DNA from: Streptococcus vestibularis ATCC 49124
Lineage (GTDB): Bacteria > Bacillota > Bacilli > Lactobacillales > Streptococcaceae
DNA length: 51,834 nucleotides
Direction: 5' to 3'
Assembly: GCF_000188295.1 (NCBI RefSeq)
Contig: NZ_GL831112.1
Coordinates: 850,463-902,296, forward strand
Program-made: the position numbers and the translations under genes
Part shown: positions 42,929-51,834 of the stretch, one piece after another
How positions within the stretch are numbered: position 1 is the first letter of the stretch
Layout of the letters: each line of letters begins with the position of its first letter
Notes under the pieces: model-generated
The model's database searches: none
Told to the model about the DNA's origin: nothing
The model's input: the letters and a program-made list of their open reading frames with translations, nothing else

Positions 42929-43903
42929 ATGAAACCACTATTAACTGTCGTCATTCCAGTATATAATGTTGAAAGATATTTAAAACGTTGCATTGAAAGT
43001 GTTCTTGCCCAAGAATGGAAGGACTATGAGATTCTACTTGTTGATGACGGGAGTACTGATCATTCTCCTCAAATCTGTGATGACTATGTTAAGGCTTATG
43101 ACTTTATCTCAGTTATTCATAAAGAAAATGGTGGACTTTCTGAAGCACGGAACACAGGTATTTCTCATGCCAAAGGAGAATATGTTTATTTTCCTGATTC
43201 AGATGATTGGATTGAACCAGATACCTTTATAGCGTTAGTAGAAGCGCTAGAATCTCAAGAGTTTGATATTATTTCTTTTAATCGTGAGTTTGTGAAGGGT
43301 GAAGAGGATGTTATCGTTTCGGATCCAGTAGTGACTCAAGTATTTGAAGGTAAAGATGCTTTTGTGCAAATGCTGAAGCATAGTTATATTACTGGGTTTG
43401 CTAATGATAAAATCTATCGAAAATCATTATTCACTGATCATAACATTCAGTTTCCAATTGGGAAATACTATGAGGATCTTGGCACTAATTACAAACTGTT
43501 TCTTGCGGCTAAGAAGGTCTATGCAACTAATCAAAAATACTATCACTACTTAATCGACAATCCAGATTCTATTACACAGTCTTGGAATGAAAAAAAGTTT
43601 AGAGATATGTTTGGGTTTTATAAAGAAATGTTTTATTCTGATTTTGTACGTTCGCAATTAAATCAAGAAGAGTTGCATATCTCACAACTGTATTATGTAA
43701 ATGGATTGACTCATATTTTAGCTAGCTTGTATAAAGCTAAGCTAGATCGTCAATATGCTGAAATAAGAAATGATGTCAATCAGGAATTAAGAAAAAATAA
43801 AATAATGTATAGTGAAATAAAATACCTACCAAATAGGATGAAATATTTGTTATACCGTTTGAACTTGTTGAAGATGGCTTTTACTATACAAGGAATGAAG
43901 TAA
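42929..43903 (+). CDS. GT2-family glycosyltransferase
   Basis: A 324-residue GT-A enzyme. The N-terminal half has VVIPVYNVERYLKRCIESVLAQ, DDGSTDHS and a PDSDDWI motif where the usual DxD holds the metal and UDP; the C-terminal half (about 220-324) is basic with hydrophobic helices that may touch the membrane. Similar to CpsI/EpsI-type galactosyl- or glucosyltransferases. The 134-base gap upstream has no gene, and the codon use is more AT-rich than in the preceding GT genes. Confidence 0.85.
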   Translation: MKPLLTVVIPVYNVERYLKRCIESVLAQEWKDYEILLVDDGSTDHSPQICDDYVKAYDFISVIHKENGGLSEARNTGISHAKGEYVYFPDSDDWIEPDTFIALVEALESQEFDIISFNREFVKGEEDVIVSDPVVTQVFEGKDAFVQMLKHSYITGFANDKIYRKSLFTDHNIQFPIGKYYEDLGTNYKLFLAAKKVYATNQKYYHYLIDNPDSITQSWNEKKFRDMFGFYKEMFYSDFVRSQLNQEELHISQLYYVNGLTHILASLYKAKLDRQYAEIRNDVNQELRKNKIMYSEIKYLPNRMKYLLYRLNLLKMAFTIQGMK

Positions 43904-43918
43904 GAGATTTAGGGGATT

Positions 43919-44907
43919 ATGTTGAAGTACTCAGTCATTATACCGGTGTACAATGTAGAGAACTATCTTCATCGTTGCATCAATAGTATACTTGTCCAAG
44001 AATATACTGATTTAGAAATTTTATTGATAGACAATGGATCTACTGATAGTAGTGGCAGTATTTGCGATACTTATGCTAGTGAGTACTCAAATATCTCGGC
44101 CTATCATATTGAAAACCATGGTGTCGGTTCAGCTCGAAACTTTGGTTTAGCAAAAGCTCAAGGTGAATTTATTTGTTTTGTAGACGCGGATGATTATCTA
44201 GTAGGAAACTTGTTTTCTGATATGGAAAATCAGTTGGATTCTGGATTAGATTTATTGGTATTTAGTTACTATAACTCTCTTGAAAAGAACCTATCAGAAA
44301 CGACTAGATCAGCAAAAATTCTTCCTATTGAAGGAAAAAAGATAGGAATCAGTTCATTGCTCTCTTTACGGAATTATTTTTATCAGACATGATGTATACT
44401 GTTTGGAATAAAATTTATCGTAGAGAGTTCTTGGAAGAGCATCGAATAATGTTTGAGCAGTATGAATTAGGAGAAGATGTTCGATTCAATCTAAATGTAT
44501 TTGAATGTGTTCATACAATTTCATTTTCAAAAACTTGTTATTATGTTTATGTCTCGGGTAGAACAGATTCTGCGATGGGGCAGTATAATCCCTATCGGAT
44601 GAGCTATCAATTGGAAGAACTAGAAAAAGTTGATCAGTTGATGACAGGCTGGGACATCCATGATGATCAATTTATTGATCAAATAAAGGCTCGTATTTTG
44701 ATGAGTAATATACAGAACATATCAAATCAAAAGATGTCTCTTTCTAAAAAACGACACTATGTTGAGGTGCTGTGTAGAAATCAAGAGATGATTGCATTGC
44801 TAAAAAAAGCGACTTCTCCGCTTCACCCTCTCGTTAGACGGTTATTACATTTCAGAATGTATCTGACAGTAATTTTTTTAAAAAAACTACAAACCTTGAT
44901 AAAATAG
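43919..44907 (+). pseudogene. GT2-family glycosyltransferase split by a 1-base shift
   Basis: Two overlapping frames make one GT2 protein. The first (43919-44392, 157 residues) has the donor-binding half, including SVIIPVYNVENYLHRCI, DNGSTDSS and DADDYL. The second (44389-44907, 172 residues) begins MMYTVWNKIYRREFL, the usual mid-protein segment. One extra T in the T5 run at 44377-44381 would join them as NYFLSDMMYTVWNK, giving about 329 residues. As written, the first product lacks its acceptor half. ATGA at 44389-44392 could also let the second part be translated separately, but half-enzymes of this family are not known to work. Confidence 0.82.
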
Positions 44908-44985
44908 GGATATTCGCTATTTAGTTGTGAGAGGTTTTTATGGATACTAGTAATAAGATTTTATAATCATGATTGAAAGGTTTGG

Positions 44986-46161
44986 ATGACTATTGTGACG
45001 AACAATCGTTTTATCTCAGAAAAAATTTATTTATGTACCTTGTTTGTATGGGTTGTTGTCGCTTCATTAGTCACAACCACTTATTTTATTCGGTTAGATG
45101 GCTTTTTATCGCTTTATCGATCATTACTTTATCTTACGATTTTCGCATTATTGATAAAAGAGTTACTGAACTTGTCGAATACTCTAAATTACTTTAGATT
45201 CCATTGGAAACAATTATTAACAGTAACGGTATTTTTTCTTGCGATGTTTATAGTTGCAAAAAATCGCGATGGGATGTTGGATATAAATGTGCTACTCCTT
45301 GTTTTCTCTGCTAGAGATATTGATTTTAGAAAATTATTAGGAACTTTTTCTTTAGCGACATTCTTGGTACTTTGTTTGACAATTTATGCCAGTCAAAAAG
45401 GTATTATTGCCAATATGTTTATGAATGCAGATGGTGGTTATCGCTTTAGTTTGGGATTTAACTACGTTTCATTTGCTTCCCAGAGAATGTTTTTTGCCTT
45501 GTGTAGTTATCTAATGTTTCGAGGTAAAAAAATTACATACATTGAATTGATGGCTTTACTCTTGGCTACGATTTATATGTACCAACAAACTTCGACATCT
45601 AGTCCATTTTACTTAAGTATCTTGATACTAACCTATGCTTTGTTGAGTGTTAAAATTTTTAAAAAAGAGTTTATCATTGGAAATTTCTGGACAAAGACAC
45701 TTGTGCAGTACGGTTTTATTTTAGCTTTAGTGATTATCTTGTATTTTTGTTTTTATTCATCTGGGAATTTATTTCACTTAGTCGATCAATTTACGCATAA
45801 TCGCTTGCGTCTCAGTGTCAATGGTTTTCAAAATTTTGGTGTATCTTGGTTAGGGCAACCAATTTCCTTTACAACTCTTGATATATTTGGAAATTTCACT
45901 AGTAATTACAATTATATTGATAGCTCTTTTGTTCAATTATTGGTTATTGATGGCTTGATTGTCAGTGTATTTATGTTGTTTGCATTGACAAAAGTGATGC
46001 GTTATTTTGTGTCCATTCAAAAAGATATCGTACTGGCTTGCTTAGGGATTATGATTATCCATGGCATGTTTGATCCTCAGATGTTAGTTCTTCGTTATTC
46101 TCCATTAATCTTGTTTATCAGTCGCCTGTTTATTCTGAATGAGGATACGAACATTGAATAA
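44986..46161 (+). CDS. wzy: Wzy-type polysaccharide polymerase
   Basis: A 391-residue protein with about eleven hydrophobic helices and little else, including a long extracellular stretch (about 255-310) rich in Asn, Phe and Gly (HNRLRLSVNGFQNFGVSWLG) as in Wzy polymerases. Wzy proteins have low sequence similarity, so the call rests on topology and on being the only such protein beside wzx. It should join repeat units on the outer face of the membrane. GAAAGG upstream of ATG 44986. Confidence 0.8.
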   Translation: MTIVTNNRFISEKIYLCTLFVWVVVASLVTTTYFIRLDGFLSLYRSLLYLTIFALLIKELLNLSNTLNYFRFHWKQLLTVTVFFLAMFIVAKNRDGMLDINVLLLVFSARDIDFRKLLGTFSLATFLVLCLTIYASQKGIIANMFMNADGGYRFSLGFNYVSFASQRMFFALCSYLMFRGKKITYIELMALLLATIYMYQQTSTSSPFYLSILILTYALLSVKIFKKEFIIGNFWTKTLVQYGFILALVIILYFCFYSSGNLFHLVDQFTHNRLRLSVNGFQNFGVSWLGQPISFTTLDIFGNFTSNYNYIDSSFVQLLVIDGLIVSVFMLFALTKVMRYFVSIQKDIVLACLGIMIIHGMFDPQMLVLRYSPLILFISRLFILNEDTNIE

Positions 46162-46212
46162 AGAAGAGCATTCGTTAAATCTAAAGGAAGGCTAAAACAA
46201 GTTATTGTACTT

Positions 46213-47628
46213 ATGAAGGTTCTTAAAAATTACGCCTATAATCTTTCCTACCAGCTACTGGTGATTATCCTACCGATTATCACTACCCCATATGTCACTC
46301 GGGTATTTAGCTCTGAAGATTTAGGAACTTACGGCTATTTCAACTCCATTGTTACCTACTTTATCCTTTTAGCGACTTTAGGGGTAGCAAATTATGGTAC
46401 TAAGGAGATTTCAGGGCACCTGCAAGAGATCCGAAAGAATTTTTGGGGGATTTATACCCTCCAGTTAGGTGCGACCTTTGTTTCCATCCTGCTCTATGTC
46501 TTGCTGTGCTTGTCGCTTCCTTCAATGCAAAATCCTGTGGCCTATATTTTGGGGCTCAGTTTAGTTTCAAAAGGACTGGACATCTCCTGGCTTTTTCAGG
46601 GATTGGAAGATTTTCGTAAAATTACTGTTCGAAATATCACGGTCAAACTGGTTGGAGTCATCTCCATCTTCTTGTTTGTCAAATCTGCCAATGATCTTTA
46701 TCTCTATGTATTCTTGCTCACCATCTTTGAGCTCTTAGGTCAGCTTAGTATGTGGCTACCTGCCCGTGAATTTATTGGGAAAGCCCGTTTTGATATGGCC
46801 TATGCACGGGTGCATTTGAAGCCAGTCATTCTGCTCTTTTTACCGCAGATTGCCATTTCCCTCTATGTCACCTTGGATCGGACCATGCTGGGGGCACTTG
46901 CTTCTACAAAGGATGTAGGGATTTACGACCAAGCCTTAAAACTCGTAAATATTTTGTTGACCTTAGTTACCTCACTGGGAAGCGTTATGTTGCCCCGTGT
47001 ATCGAGCCTCTTGTCGTCGGGAGACCACAAGGCTGTCAATAAGATGCACCAAATGTCCTTTTTGGTTTATAATTTGGTGATTTTCCCAATCATTGCAGGC
47101 ATGCTGATTGTTAACGATGACTTTGTTCAATTTTTCTTGGGAAAAGATTTCCAAGATGCTCGCTATGCCATCGCTATCATGATCTTCCGTATGTTCTTTA
47201 TCGGATGGACCAATATTATGGGGATTCAAATTCTTATCCCGCATGATAAGAACAAAGAATTTATGCTATCCACCACCATTCCTGCTATCGTCAGTGTCGG
47301 GTTGAACCTGCTCTTCTTGCCTCGTTTTGGTTTTATCGGTGCAGCCATTGTATCCGTCTTAACAGAATCTTTGGTATGGCTGATTCAATTGTACTATACC
47401 CGTCATTACCTCAAGGAAGTTCCAATTATCGGTGCGATGACAAAAATTATGTTCGCATCTGCTCTGATGTATGGCCTCTTGCAACTTGTAAGACCGTTCC
47501 TACATTTCACCCCTACCCTAAATGTACTCGTATATGCGGTGCTTGGTGGGATCATTTACCTGCTTGCTATTCTAGTTCTGAAAGTGGTAGATGTAAAAGA
47601 ATTAAAACAAATAATAGGGAAAAATTAG
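46213..47628 (+). CDS. wzx: Wzx flippase
   Basis: A 471-residue MOP-superfamily flippase with about twelve to fourteen helices and the N-terminal YNLSYQLLVIILPIITTPYVTRV typical of Wzx. It moves lipid-linked repeat units to the outer face for Wzy. Base composition is visibly less AT-rich than wzy before and the acyltransferase after, suggesting a separate origin. No ribosome binding site is near ATG 46213 (AAAGGAAG lies 22 bases before), so the start is uncertain. Confidence 0.9.
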   Translation: MKVLKNYAYNLSYQLLVIILPIITTPYVTRVFSSEDLGTYGYFNSIVTYFILLATLGVANYGTKEISGHLQEIRKNFWGIYTLQLGATFVSILLYVLLCLSLPSMQNPVAYILGLSLVSKGLDISWLFQGLEDFRKITVRNITVKLVGVISIFLFVKSANDLYLYVFLLTIFELLGQLSMWLPAREFIGKARFDMAYARVHLKPVILLFLPQIAISLYVTLDRTMLGALASTKDVGIYDQALKLVNILLTLVTSLGSVMLPRVSSLLSSGDHKAVNKMHQMSFLVYNLVIFPIIAGMLIVNDDFVQFFLGKDFQDARYAIAIMIFRMFFIGWTNIMGIQILIPHDKNKEFMLSTTIPAIVSVGLNLLFLPRFGFIGAAIVSVLTESLVWLIQLYYTRHYLKEVPIIGAMTKIMFASALMYGLLQLVRPFLHFTPTLNVLVYAVLGGIIYLLAILVLKVVDVKELKQIIGKN

Positions 47629-47630
47629 AA

Positions 47631-48629
47631 ATGAAGAAAATACGGAATATAAACTTAGACTTGATTAAAATAATTGCTTGTATCGGAGTTGTTTTGCTTC
47701 ACACTACGATGCCAGGGTTTAAGGAAACAGGGCAATGGAATTACTCATCTTATTTATATTATCTAGGTACTTATTCAATTCCCTTGTTTTTTATGGTGAA
47801 TGGTTATTTATTATTGGGCAAAAGCAAGATAACATATCCCTATATACTACATAAAATAAAATGGGTTCTAATAACAGTGTCGTCATGGACTGTTATCATC
47901 TGGTTACTTAAAAGAGACTTCACAATTAATCCAATTAAAAAAATTTTGGCTTCTTTGCTACAAAAGGGTTATTTCTTCCAATTTTGGTTTTTCGGCTCAT
48001 TAATACTAGTTTATTTATGTTTGCCGATATTGAAGAAGTATTTACATTCAAAAAGAAGTTATTTATACTTTCTATCTGTATTAACAATTATTGGTTTGAT
48101 TTTTGAATTGATAAATTTTTTGCTTCAAATGCCAGTGCAAATTTATGTTATACAGACGTTTAGATTATGGACTTGGTTCTTTTACTATATTTTAGGTGGC
48201 TTTGTAGCACAATTCGATATAGATAATTTAAAATCAATCTTTAAGGGATGGATGAAAATTGTTAGCATACTTTTGTTATTGATTTCACCGATAATATTAT
48301 TTTTCATAGCAAAAAATACTTATCATAATCTTTTTGCTGAATATTTTTATGACAATCTTTTGGTGAAAGTAATTAGTTTAGGACTATTTCTTACTTTATT
48401 GACGCTAACTATTGATGCTTCTAAATATAGAATGATCTACTTGTTATCAGTCCAAACGATGGGGGTATTTATTATACATACCTATATTATGAAAATATGG
48501 CAAAAGTTGATAGGATTTAACATAGTAGGTGTATACTTATTTTTCCCTGTATTCACATTAATGATTAGTTTTCTAATAACTATGATATTAATGAAAATCC
48601 CTTATATCAATCGAATAGTTAAGTTATAA
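47631..48629 (+). CDS. Acyltransferase 3 family membrane O-acetyltransferase
   Basis: A 332-residue protein of about ten helices. The family's N-terminal pattern LDLIKIIACIGVVLLHTTMPG with its conserved histidine, and SIPLFFMVNGYLLLG, are clear. Members such as WciG acetylate capsular sugars from acetyl-CoA. It is markedly AT-rich with many rare-looking Ile ATA and Leu TTA codons, unlike wzx and glf, pointing to separate acquisition. ATG 47631 lies 2 bases after wzx; the frame is open far back into wzx, but that part is not coding. Confidence 0.87.
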   Translation: MKKIRNINLDLIKIIACIGVVLLHTTMPGFKETGQWNYSSYLYYLGTYSIPLFFMVNGYLLLGKSKITYPYILHKIKWVLITVSSWTVIIWLLKRDFTINPIKKILASLLQKGYFFQFWFFGSLILVYLCLPILKKYLHSKRSYLYFLSVLTIIGLIFELINFLLQMPVQIYVIQTFRLWTWFFYYILGGFVAQFDIDNLKSIFKGWMKIVSILLLLISPIILFFIAKNTYHNLFAEYFYDNLLVKVISLGLFLTLLTLTIDASKYRMIYLLSVQTMGVFIIHTYIMKIWQKLIGFNIVGVYLFFPVFTLMISFLITMILMKIPYINRIVKL

Positions 48630-48642
48630 AAAGGAGTTTTTG

Positions 48643-49743
48643 ATGTACGATTATCTAATTGTTGGTGCTGGTTTGTCTGGAGCCATTTTCGCACACGAAG
48701 CAACAAAACGTGGTAAAAAAGTAAAAGTGATTGACAAGAGAGATCACATCGGTGGAAATATCTACTGCGAGGAGATTGAAGGCATCAACGTCCACAAGTA
48801 CGGTGCCCACATTTTCCATACGTCCAACAAAAAAGTCTGGGACTATGTCAACCAGTTCGCTGAATTCAACAACTATATCAACTCACCGGTGGCTAACTAC
48901 AAGGGGAACCTCTACAATCTTCCCTTCAACATGAATACCTTCTATGCCATGTGGGGCACTAAGACTCCTCAAGAAGTCAAGGACAAGATTGCTGAGCAAA
49001 CGGCGGATATGAAAGATGTTGAGCCTAAAAACTTGGAAGAACAAGCTATCAAGTTGATTGGTCCAGATATCTACGAAAAGTTGATCAAGGGATATACAGA
49101 AAAACAATGGGGACGTTCTGCAACAGACCTTCCGCCATTTATCATCAAACGTCTTCCGGTTCGTTTGACTTTTGATAATAACTACTTTAATGACCGTTAC
49201 CAAGGAATTCCAATCGGTGGTTACAACGTCATCATTGAAAACATGCTTGGTGATGTAGAAGTAGAACTTGGAGTTGACTTCTTTGCCAATCGTGAAGAGC
49301 TAGAAAGATCAGCTGATAAAGTGGTCTTTACAGGGATGATTGATCAGTACTTTGACTACAAGCATGGGGAGTTGGAGTACCGCAGCCTGCGTTTTGAACA
49401 CGAAATCTTGGATGAGGAAAATCATCAAGGTAATGCTGTAGTCAACTACACAGAGCGTAAGATTCCTTATACTCGTATCATTGAGCATAAGCACTTCGAG
49501 TATGGAACCCAACCAAAGACTGTCATCACGCGCGAATACCCAGCTGACTGGAAACGTGGGGATGAGCCATACTACCCAATCAATGATGAAAAGAACAATG
49601 CCATGTTTGCTAAGTATCAAGAAGAAGCTGAGAAAAATGACAAGGTTATCTTCTGTGGACGTCTTGCAGATTATAAATACTACGACATGCACGTGGTCAT
49701 TGAGCGTGCCTTGGAAGTCGTTGAGAAAGAATTTACTAAATGA
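48643..49743 (+). CDS. glf: UDP-galactopyranose mutase
   Basis: A 366-residue flavoenzyme converting UDP-galactopyranose to UDP-galactofuranose. The FAD-binding motif GAGLSGAIFAHEA, and KVKVIDKRDHIGGN, HKYGAHIFHT, the WG of GYTEKQWGRS, and CGRLADYKYYDMH are all conserved. AAGGAG (48631-48636) supports ATG 48643. It implies that the polymer contains galactofuranose. It overlaps the next gene by 4 bases (ATGA). Confidence 0.96.
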   Translation: MYDYLIVGAGLSGAIFAHEATKRGKKVKVIDKRDHIGGNIYCEEIEGINVHKYGAHIFHTSNKKVWDYVNQFAEFNNYINSPVANYKGNLYNLPFNMNTFYAMWGTKTPQEVKDKIAEQTADMKDVEPKNLEEQAIKLIGPDIYEKLIKGYTEKQWGRSATDLPPFIIKRLPVRLTFDNNYFNDRYQGIPIGGYNVIIENMLGDVEVELGVDFFANREELERSADKVVFTGMIDQYFDYKHGELEYRSLRFEHEILDEENHQGNAVVNYTERKIPYTRIIEHKHFEYGTQPKTVITREYPADWKRGDEPYYPINDEKNNAMFAKYQEEAEKNDKVIFCGRLADYKYYDMHVVIERALEVVEKEFTK

Positions 49744-50732
49744 CACAAGAAAAGATTGATATCGTTGTTCCCTGGGTCGATGGTAGTGATCCAGAGTTTA
49801 TCCGTGAGAAACAAGCTGTGACTGGTCATTTTGCTGATTTGGGCGAAGAGATTGATGGAGAGCAGCGTTACCGTGATTATGGTATTTTAAATTACTGGTT
49901 TCGAATGATTGAAAAACATGCTCCTTGGGTAAATAATGTCTATTTGATTACCAATGGGCAAAAGCCAGACTGGTTGAATTTGGAACATCCAAAACTCAGA
50001 TGGATTACTCATAAGGAATTCATTCCAGAAGAGTATCTGCCTACCTATAATTCTGCTGCTATTGAGCTTAACTTCCATCGGATTGAAGGATTGTCGGAGA
50101 ATTATTTGTATTTCAATGATGATATGTACTTAATCAGAGACAGTCAGCCTTCAGGTTTTTATAAGAATGGACAACCCAAGCTTTTAGCTGTATATGATGC
50201 TTTGGTTCCTTGGTCACCTTTTACGAATACTTATCACAATAATGTTGAGTTAATCTATCGCCATTTTCCTAATAAGAAGGCCCTAAAGTCTTCGCCCTGG
50301 AAATTTTTTAACTACCGCTATGGGCATTTAGTTATTAAAAACTTGCTACTTTTGCCATGGGGGCCAACAGGCTATGTGAACCAGCATTTACCTGTTCCTA
50401 TGAAAAAGAGTACCTTGGCGCATTTATGGGAAATTGAAGCAGAAACGTTAGATAAAACGTCACGAAATAAAATTAGAGACTATGGAGTGGATGTTAATCA
50501 ATACATCTGTCAGCATTGGCAAATTGAAAGTAATCAGTTTTATCCTGTATCAAAGAATTTTGGAGAGTCGATAGGTGTAAATCAAGTTGATAGGTTAGAG
50601 AGTATCTTTAAAGATAAACATAAAAATCTACTTTGTGTGAATGACGATGTTGACTTTAAAGAGGAGAATATCATTCGTTTTAAGGAAATCTTGAAAGAGC
50701 GCTATCCTGAGAAATCAGCTTTTGAAAAATGA
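49740..50732 (+). CDS. Stealth-family sugar-phosphate transferase
   Basis: A 330-residue Stealth protein. Conserved regions: CR1 IDIVVPWVDGSDPEF, CR2 from VYLITNGQKPDWL to NYLYFNDDMYLIRD, a CR3-like HNNVELIYRHF, and a CR4-like histidine-rich end. Stealth enzymes transfer hexose-1-phosphate from UDP-sugar to a sugar, giving a phosphodiester in the polymer (for example the GalNAc-1-P transferase WefC of oral streptococci). The exact sugar here is unknown. Start overlaps the glf stop (ATGA). Confidence 0.85.
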   Translation: MTQEKIDIVVPWVDGSDPEFIREKQAVTGHFADLGEEIDGEQRYRDYGILNYWFRMIEKHAPWVNNVYLITNGQKPDWLNLEHPKLRWITHKEFIPEEYLPTYNSAAIELNFHRIEGLSENYLYFNDDMYLIRDSQPSGFYKNGQPKLLAVYDALVPWSPFTNTYHNNVELIYRHFPNKKALKSSPWKFFNYRYGHLVIKNLLLLPWGPTGYVNQHLPVPMKKSTLAHLWEIEAETLDKTSRNKIRDYGVDVNQYICQHWQIESNQFYPVSKNFGESIGVNQVDRLESIFKDKHKNLLCVNDDVDFKEENIIRFKEILKERYPEKSAFEK

Positions 50733-50742
50733 GAAATAAGAG

Positions 50743-51795
50743 ATGAAATACTATTTAAAAGAAGAATTTTTACACGATAACAATGTTAAAAATGCAGGTA
50801 ATAAGGCACGGAATGATGTTGAAGAAATTGTAAAGAGAGAAGGGTATCAGTCCTTGGTTCTTTCGGTTGATAATTGGTACAATATGAGTATAATAAAGGC
50901 TCAAATACATAAGGCTAAATCATTCAGCCAGTCTTTAAATCGTTTGAATAAAGGGGATGAACTTCTAATTCAATTTCCAATGCTTCATCATAGTTTTTTC
51001 ACTACTTTACTTGTTAAAAAAGCAAGAAAAAGAGGTGTGAAAATTCAGTTTATCATCCATGATTTGGATGCCCTTCGTTTTATGAATAGTCAAGCTGCTC
51101 CGTTAAAACAGAGAGTTCGAATGAAAATCCAGGAGTCAGGTCTTTTAGGTGTAGCTGATGGCATTATTGCCCACAATCCAATTATGAAATCTGTTTTGGT
51201 GGATAAAGGGGTTGATGCAGATAAGATTATTAGCCTTGGCATTTTCGACTATTTGATTCCAAATTTCCAAGATAAGACGGGGCTTACTAAGAATCAGCCA
51301 ATTATTGTAGCTGGTAATTTGGCTCAGGAAAAAGCTGGTTATCTTTACTCCATTCCTGAAGAACCTGCTTACAACCTTTATGGTGTTGGTTTCGACGAGA
51401 GCAGAGCTCTTACGAATGAGACTTACTTTGGGTCATTCCTACCTGACGAGCTACCATCAGCTCTTGAGGGTGGTTTTGGGCTTGTCTGGGATGGTGATAG
51501 CGCTGAGACATGTAGTGGTGTATTTGGTGAGTACCTACGCTATAACAACTCTCACAAGGCGTCACTATACTTGGCCTCTGGTTTTCCGCTTGTGGTTTGG
51601 AAACAGTCTGCCTTGTCTCACTTTGTTCTTGAGAACGGCTGTGGGATTGCAGTAGAGTCACTTCATGATTTGAAGGCGACAATCGACAATCTTTCAGACA
51701 CTAACTATCAAGATTTGGTTGAAAATGCTAAGTGTGTTGGTAAAGGCATCCGTGATGGTCACTATCTGATTACAGCATTAAACAATTTGAAATAA
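50743..51795 (+). CDS. Gtf3-like or galactofuranosyltransferase
   Basis: A 350-residue GT-B protein of the Gtf3/WefE-like group. It starts MKYYLKEEFLHDNNVKNAGNKA, then IHDLDALR, the donor-site GFGLVWDGDSAETCSGVFG, and YNNSHKASLYLASGFPLVVWK. Gtf3 adds glucose to serine-rich adhesins, whereas EPS-encoded relatives transfer galactofuranose. Neighbouring glf favours a galactofuranosyltransferase, although the sequence alone does not decide. GAAATAAGAG gives a weak ribosome binding site; it is the last gene before the terminator. Confidence 0.8.
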   Translation: MKYYLKEEFLHDNNVKNAGNKARNDVEEIVKREGYQSLVLSVDNWYNMSIIKAQIHKAKSFSQSLNRLNKGDELLIQFPMLHHSFFTTLLVKKARKRGVKIQFIIHDLDALRFMNSQAAPLKQRVRMKIQESGLLGVADGIIAHNPIMKSVLVDKGVDADKIISLGIFDYLIPNFQDKTGLTKNQPIIVAGNLAQEKAGYLYSIPEEPAYNLYGVGFDESRALTNETYFGSFLPDELPSALEGGFGLVWDGDSAETCSGVFGEYLRYNNSHKASLYLASGFPLVVWKQSALSHFVLENGCGIAVESLHDLKATIDNLSDTNYQDLVENAKCVGKGIRDGHYLITALNNLK

Positions 51796-51796
51796 G

Positions 51797-51826
51797 AAAA
51801 TCCTCATGTTTGTGAGGATTTTTTGT
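51797..51826 (+). terminator. Terminator ending the EPS segment
   Basis: A 10-bp stem (51797-51806 with 51813-51822), 6-base loop, with a T run. It follows the last EPS gene in the window; whether more EPS genes follow beyond it cannot be seen. Confidence 0.85.
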
Positions 51827-51834
51827 ATTATTTA

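Noticed and set aside
44389..44907. Second half of the split GT2 as an independent gene
   Set aside because: It lacks the nucleotide-binding half and starts in the middle of a conserved segment, so it is the tail of the disrupted gene.
47376..47630. Long N-terminal extension of the acyltransferase frame
   Set aside because: The 85 extra codons lie inside wzx in another frame, while ATG 47631 begins right at the family's N-terminal motif.
1..51834. CRISPR array, tRNA or rRNA genes
   Set aside because: No spaced direct repeats and no cloverleaf or rRNA-like stretches were seen in the gaps; a covariance or tRNAscan search would be needed to be certain.

Overview
The window looks like a chromosomal segment of a Streptococcus of the salivarius group, most likely S. 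thermophilus. The reasons are the low-GC streptococcal gene content and order (vicRKX, ftsEX, infC-rpmI-rplT, rpiA-deoB-punA-deoD), a deoD-epsABCDE junction of the kind known from S. thermophilus exopolysaccharide (EPS) loci, and several genes broken by small frameshifts, a common feature of S. thermophilus. The species call is inference. No rRNA, tRNA, CRISPR array or intact insertion sequence was seen.

Positions 1-6.7 kb: the WalRK/VicRK two-component system with VicX, a small membrane protein, a minus-strand pair (HAD phosphatase and a FemAB-type aminoacyltransferase for peptidoglycan cross-bridges) and a two-domain acetyltransferase. Positions 6.7-19.6 kb: mostly single-gene or short units. 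They include a DUF1934 protein, a P-type cation ATPase behind a yybP-ykoY (manganese) riboswitch, a nitroreductase, a phosphoesterase that may be leaderless, queG, prfB with its programmed +1 frameshift, ftsE-ftsX, a NUDIX hydrolase, a PerM-like permease, a TPR protein and a signal-peptidase-I-like protein lacking both catalytic residues.

Positions 19.8-28.1 kb: pepT, ebsA, ferredoxin, a LysM membrane protein, a frameshifted cmk, infC (AUA start, leader with attenuator), rpmI, rplT, a GNAT gene, a broken DUF2798 gene, a tautomerase, pepV and a uracil-DNA-glycosylase-family gene. Positions 28.6-35.0 kb: pentose and nucleoside salvage (rpiA, deoB, punA, deoD) interleaved with DUF1697, ClC channel and glutamine amidotransferase genes.

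Positions 35.3-51.8 kb: a Wzx/Wzy-type EPS cluster on the plus strand. Two promoters precede epsABCD (LCP protein, PHP phosphatase, Wzz-like activator, tyrosine kinase) and the initiating transferase epsE. Then come a rhamnosyltransferase-like GT, a GT4, a GT2, a second GT2 split by a 1-base shift, wzy, wzx, an acyltransferase, glf (UDP-galactofuranose synthesis), a Stealth-type phosphotransferase and a Gtf3/galactofuranosyltransferase-like protein, closed by a strong terminator at 51.8 kb. Together these predict a repeat unit probably containing rhamnose, galactofuranose and possibly a phosphodiester and O-acetyl groups.
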